Of a stretch of DNA of 64,000 bases, positions 60,272 to 64,000 are shown piece after piece. The stretch lies in NCBI GenBank assembly GCA_015709595.1, contig CP054178.1:2981205-3045204 (forward strand), written 5' to 3'. The stretch is from Phycisphaeraceae bacterium (GTDB taxonomy: Bacteria; Planctomycetota; Phycisphaerae; Phycisphaerales; SM1A02). The notes beneath the pieces are model-generated. The model searched no databases. It worked only from the letters and a program-made list of their open reading frames with translations, and was not told where the DNA came from. Position 1 is the first letter of the stretch, and each line of letters begins with the position of its first letter. The translations under genes were made by a program, and so were the position numbers.

Positions 60272-61765
60272 TCACCGGCTCTTCTTCTTTCTCGCCTTGA
60301 AGCCCGGCTTCTGCTTGGCCACTACCGTCGAGCCGCGGCTGGCGAAGGTGGGCATGCCGCGCATGCCCGGCATCAGGTTCGGGTCCATCTTCGCCAGTTC
60401 ACGGATCGCCTTGAGCTTGCCGCCCGCGCCGACGCCCGCCATCTGCTGCGTCATCTTCTGGATCAGCTCGAACTGCTTGATGAGCTTGTTCACCTCCACC
60501 GGCGTGGTGCCCGACCCCTTGGCGATGCGCTTGATGCGCGACTTGCTCAGCAGCGTGACGTCATCCCGCTCGGCGGGCGTCATCGAGTGGACGATCCCCT
60601 CCAGCCGATTGAGCTGCTTCTCATCAATCTCCACGTCCTTCAGCATCGAGCTGACGCCCGGCAGCATGCCCAGCAACTGCTTCATCGGGCCCATGCGGCG
60701 GATCGAGCGCAGCTGCTTGAGGAAGTCGTCCATCGTCAGCTTGCCGGCGGCCATCTTCTCGGCCATGCGGGCGGCTTCTTCCTCGCTGACCTCCTGCTGG
60801 GCCTTCTCCACCAGCGACACCACGTCGCCCATGCCCAGCATGCGGCTGGCGATGCGCTCGGGGTGGAACTCCTCCAGGGCGTCGAACTTCTCGCCCACGC
60901 CGATGAACTTGATCGGCGCGCCGGTCACGTGCTTGACCGACAGCGCCGCGCCGCCGCGCGTGTCGCTGTCGAACTTGGTCAGGATCACTCCGTCGATCGC
61001 CAGCCGCTGGTGGAACACCTTGGCGCTGTTCACCGCGTCCTGCCCGACCATGGCGTCCACGACCAGGTAAATCTGGTGCGGGTTGATGGCGCGGTTGACG
61101 GCCTCCAGCTCCTTCATCAGGTCGTCGTTGATGTGCAGACGGCCCGCGGTGTCGAGGATCAGCACGTCGTACCGCTCCTCCCGCGCCTTCTTGAGCGCCC
61201 GCTGACACACGCCCACGGCCACGCCGACGGCCTTGCCGTACTCGGCGCACTTGTCCGGCTCGCCGTAGAAGCCCACGCGCTGCTGCCCCTTGGCCTCGCG
61301 ATCCACGCCCTCCACCACCAGGCGCAGCTGCTCCACCGCCGCGGGCCGCTGCAGGTCGGCTGCGGCCACCAGCACGCTGCGTCCATTGCGGCGCAGGTAC
61401 GCCGCCAGTTTGCCGCAGGTGGTGGTCTTGCCGCTCCCCTGCAGACCGCACATCATGATCACGGTGGGCCCGGGGTCCACGATCATCACGTGGCTGTCCA
61501 CCGGCCCCATCATCTCAACAAGCCGCTTGTGGACGATGCCCACCATCTCCTGCCCCGGCTTGAGCGACTTGGTTACCTGTGTGCCGAGTGCATCCTGCAG
61601 CACCTGGTCGCAGAACGTCTTGACCACATCGAGGTGGACATCCGCCTCCAGCAAGGCGGTGCGCACATCGCGCATGGCTTCAGCGACGTTGTCCTCGGTG
61701 ATGCGCCCGCGCCCGGACAGGTTGCGGAAGACGCCGTTGAGACGCTCGGAGAGTGTGGCGAACAT
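60272..61765 (-). CDS. ffh: Signal recognition particle protein Ffh (SRP54)
   Basis: Ffh is the GTPase that binds signal sequences and the 4.5S RNA and targets ribosomes to the membrane. The 497-residue protein has the N-domain helical start, the G-domain motifs GLQGSGKTT, DTAGRLHINDDLM and TKFDSDTRGGAAL, and a methionine-rich M-domain (KMTQQMAGVGAGGKLKAIRELAKM, with LMPGMRGMP) plus a basic tail (KARKKKSR). No ftsY gene is nearby. About 250 bases of non-coding sequence lie upstream. Confidence 0.96.
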   Translation of the reverse strand: MFATLSERLNGVFRNLSGRGRITEDNVAEAMRDVRTALLEADVHLDVVKTFCDQVLQDALGTQVTKSLKPGQEMVGIVHKRLVEMMGPVDSHVMIVDPGPTVIMMCGLQGSGKTTTCGKLAAYLRRNGRSVLVAAADLQRPAAVEQLRLVVEGVDREAKGQQRVGFYGEPDKCAEYGKAVGVAVGVCQRALKKAREERYDVLILDTAGRLHINDDLMKELEAVNRAINPHQIYLVVDAMVGQDAVNSAKVFHQRLAIDGVILTKFDSDTRGGAALSVKHVTGAPIKFIGVGEKFDALEEFHPERIASRMLGMGDVVSLVEKAQQEVSEEEAARMAEKMAAGKLTMDDFLKQLRSIRRMGPMKQLLGMLPGVSSMLKDVEIDEKQLNRLEGIVHSMTPAERDDVTLLSKSRIKRIAKGSGTTPVEVNKLIKQFELIQKMTQQMAGVGAGGKLKAIRELAKMDPNLMPGMRGMPTFASRGSTVVAKQKPGFKARKKKSR

Positions 61766-62022
61766 GCGGGGAAGACCTTCGGGAAGTACCCGTCACCGCC
61801 CGCGTGGGATGCGGGCATGCCGTGGGGGGAAGTGAAGGTCAGTGCTGTGACCGCAGCGGGGGGATGATAGCGAGGCGGCTGGGGTGGAACAGGAGAACGC
61901 GAGAGCCGCTGCGAGTGATTCCGAGTCTCACGTTCGTCGGGACGGACGTGGTCCGCGAACGGTGGACACATGTCGACTCCGCTTGAGGCGTTGGGTCGGC
62001 TTGCAACCCGCTGCGGCATGCT

Positions 62023-63393
62023 TCACTGGTACCGCGCCCACCGGATCAGCTCGATCGGCGAAGGCGGCTTGCCCGACATCAGCACGCCGACGCGGAAGAT
62101 CTTGGCCGCCAGCCACACCATGCCCACCACGCACGCGTAGCCCCACACGATGCTGGCGATCACCTGCCACAGGGGCACGTGCTCGTCGGCGCAGAGCCGC
62201 AGGATCATCACGAAGGGTGTGGCGGGTGGCACGAAACTGAAGATCGTGGCGATCATCCCGTTGGGTGCCTGGCTGATGGGCATCCACAGCATCAGCGGGA
62301 ACATGAGCAGGATCATCACCGGCGTCAGCAGCGAGTTGGCCTCGCGGATGTCGCTCACTGCGCTGCCCACGGCGGCCATCATCGAGGCCACCATGAAGTA
62401 CGCCATGAAGAAGAAGACGCCCAGGTACACCAGCTGCGTCCACGGCACCAGCCCGGACTGAGACAGCATGACAAGAGCGAACACTCCCGCCGCGGAATAG
62501 ACGCCGAGGATCACCAGCCCCACCGCCGCCTGGCCAAGGATCTTTCCCGCCAGCAGTTGCAGCGGGCTGACGGCGGAGAGCAGCACCTCCATCACCTTGT
62601 TCGACTTCTCCTCGATGGTGGAGTTGAGCAGGTGCTGCCCGGTGGAGAAGACCGAGATCCACAGGAGCATCATGAAGGCCATGGGAATGATGAAGCGGCG
62701 GATCTCGCGCAGCTTCTCCGTCTCCTGGGCCACCTCGCCCGAGGCCAGCAGGCGGTTGGTGGCGGCGCGGGGGCGCTCCAGCACCGCCCGGGTGCGCGCC
62801 AGGTCCATCCCCGCACGCTCGGCGCGCACCCGCACCGCGGCGCGGCCCAGACGCTCCTCGATGAGCGAGGTGTGGGTGCCCTCCAACCCCTCGGCCACGA
62901 AGAGATCAAAGGTGGCGCTCGAACCATTGACGGGGATGTCCAGCGCCTGGGGCGGAATGATCGCCGCCGCGAGAATCTCGCCGCCGCGCACCATGGCGCT
63001 GAGCGACTCGGGCGTGGCCCCGTCCGGCGCCGCGGCGACCTCGACCCTGATCTCGCCCCGCTGCATGGGGTTGGCGTTCACGCCACTGGCAAGGTTGCCC
63101 TCGCCCATGATCTGTTCGAGCCCTTGAGCGGCTTCCTTAACCTGCTCGGCGGCGTCACGGTCGATGGACCTGGGGTCGAACTCCAGCGTCGCGGCCTTCA
63201 CCAGTTCGCCAGTCGGGTCGATCACCAGCACCTTGCCGACCAGAGGCGGGGGCTTGTGCGTGGCGAGGATCACCCCGGCCACCGCGCCCACGGCCACGAC
63301 GAGCACCGGCACGCCCAGCACCGCCAGGAAGAACGCCAAGGTCAGCGCCGTGGATTTGAAGTCGCGCCAGGCGACGATGAGCACCTTATTCAC
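62023..63393 (-). CDS. ABC-2 type transporter permease (NatB-like)
   Basis: A 456-residue membrane protein with an N-terminal helix (LAFFLAVLGVPVLVVAVGAVAGVIL), a large soluble loop (residues 45-245), and a group of C-terminal helices (IPMAFMMLLWISVFSTG, VILGVYSAAGVFALVML, YLGVFFFMAYFMVASMMAAVG, ASIVWGYACVVGMVWLA). This matches ABC-2 exporters such as NatB/YhaP that move sodium or drugs. Its start overlaps the stop of the ATPase by eight bases, so both are co-translated. Confidence 0.85.
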   Translation of the reverse strand: MNKVLIVAWRDFKSTALTLAFFLAVLGVPVLVVAVGAVAGVILATHKPPPLVGKVLVIDPTGELVKAATLEFDPRSIDRDAAEQVKEAAQGLEQIMGEGNLASGVNANPMQRGEIRVEVAAAPDGATPESLSAMVRGGEILAAAIIPPQALDIPVNGSSATFDLFVAEGLEGTHTSLIEERLGRAAVRVRAERAGMDLARTRAVLERPRAATNRLLASGEVAQETEKLREIRRFIIPMAFMMLLWISVFSTGQHLLNSTIEEKSNKVMEVLLSAVSPLQLLAGKILGQAAVGLVILGVYSAAGVFALVMLSQSGLVPWTQLVYLGVFFFMAYFMVASMMAAVGSAVSDIREANSLLTPVMILLMFPLMLWMPISQAPNGMIATIFSFVPPATPFVMILRLCADEHVPLWQVIASIVWGYACVVGMVWLAAKIFRVGVLMSGKPPSPIELIRWARYQ

Positions 63394-64000
63394 GGCTGAG
63401 CTCCTCCCTGGCCGTCCGGGCGGCCTCGGCGCCGCGATCGGCCATCACGAGGCGGATGAACACCTCCTCCATCGTCAGCCGACGGAGCTCGACGGATCGC
63501 ACGGAGCACCGGGCCACGATGTGCCGCAGCACGTCCTGCCGGTCGGCGTTTCCCTCCAGCTCCAGCTCCCACGCGCCGGTCTCCGGCATCGGTTCGGCTC
63601 GGACGACGCCGGGAATGGAGGCGAAGTCCGCCGCCCCGTTGAGCGGCTCGGCGACGATGGTGCGCGGGTCAAACCTGGCCCGGATCTCCGCCAGCGTGGC
63701 GTCCAGCAGCTTGACGCCCTTGTTGATGAGAAAGAAACGGTCGCAGATCAGCTCCGCCTGGTGAAGCACGTGAGTGGAGAAGATGATGGTTCGGCCAAGA
63801 CCGTGCAACTCGCGGATCAACTGGTTGAGCAGCGCCGAGTTGACAGGGTCCAGCCCCGAGAACGGTTCATCCAGAATGATGAGGTCCGGCTCGTGGATGA
63901 CCGCGGCCAGGAACTGCACCTTCTGCTGCATGCCCTTCGAGAGCTCCTGGCACTTCTTGCGGTTCACGCCGGGCAGTTGAATCTTCTCCAGCCAGTCGGC
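63386..64000 (-). CDS. ABC-2 exporter ATPase, cut by the window edge
   Basis: A partial ABC ATPase (NatA-like); the N-terminal part with Walker A lies beyond position 64000. Visible are the signature (LSKGMQQKVQ), Walker B (LIILDEPFSGLDP), the H-switch (STHVLHQAE) and a C-terminal regulatory domain (LLDATLAEIRARFD...TMEEVFIRLV). It overlaps the permease start and works with it as an exporter. Confidence 0.88.
   Translation of the reverse strand, partial: ADWLEKIQLPGVNRKKCQELSKGMQQKVQFLAAVIHEPDLIILDEPFSGLDPVNSALLNQLIRELHGLGRTIIFSTHVLHQAELICDRFFLINKGVKLLDATLAEIRARFDPRTIVAEPLNGAADFASIPGVVRAEPMPETGAWELELEGNADRQDVLRHIVARCSVRSVELRRLTMEEVFIRLVMADRGAEAARTAREELSRE

Overview
The window is a gene-dense, GC-rich bacterial chromosome segment. 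It has no tRNA, rRNA, CRISPR array or insertion sequence that I can recognise. Gene content points to Planctomycetota, most likely a Phycisphaerae-like lineage (inference). The signs are many exported proteins of unknown function, a B12-dependent ribonucleotide reductase, MqnA (futalosine menaquinone route), a DhnA-type aldolase, a TssB-TssC fusion sheath-like protein, and in-frame repeat insertions of a kind I associate with planctomycete genomes. Most genes are housekeeping, in short operons or alone.

Layout. 0.1-8 kb: ruvB, a DUF192 lipoprotein, homogentisate dioxygenase, an RluA-type pseudouridine synthase, an exported beta-propeller, nadB and a coupled lipoprotein. 8.5-12.6 kb: a cluster that looks less GC-rich at third codon positions, holding a membrane-anchored DUF1573 protein, a secreted ten-cysteine mini-protein and a two-part membrane protein that looks like two fused genes. 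12.6-21.3 kb: clpC, a peptidase-like protein with a broken HExxH motif, a MOSC protein, an NfeD-like Ser/Lys protease, a TonB-like protein and a Rho lacking the usual RNA-binding domain. 21.6-28.9 kb: psuG, a DEAD-box helicase, alr, mqnA, a Tat-exported sugar-isomerase-like protein, tatA and a catalytically dead SGNH protein. 29-34 kb: mltA, a small exported protein, a redoxin/cytochrome c/copper-monooxygenase fusion and a zinc dehydrogenase. 34.3-41.2 kb: gyrA, a STAS protein, a lone ExbD, a LexA operon with a candidate operator, an uncharacterised protein and rnpB. 41.3-46.2 kb: a hairpin-rich non-coding stretch, then nrdJ and dcd (deoxynucleotide supply). 46.8-56.4 kb: an ABC exporter pair, a PQQ-type propeller, a small low-complexity protein, a coiled-coil protein and the divergent TssB-TssC fusion. 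56.5-64 kb: fba, murC, an epimerase, ffh and an ABC-2 exporter whose ATPase runs off the window.

Two themes stand out. First, degenerate heptanucleotide arrays recur at six or more places and a REP-like palindrome at two; one of each lies in frame inside a conserved gene (the ABC permease and nrdJ). Second, several exported or accessory proteins keep their fold signature but have lost catalytic residues. The best candidates for something undescribed are the 8.5-12.6 kb exported module, the orphan sheath fusion with its divergent coiled-coil partner, and the Rho without a cold-shock domain. Functions are read from motifs only; no search was run.
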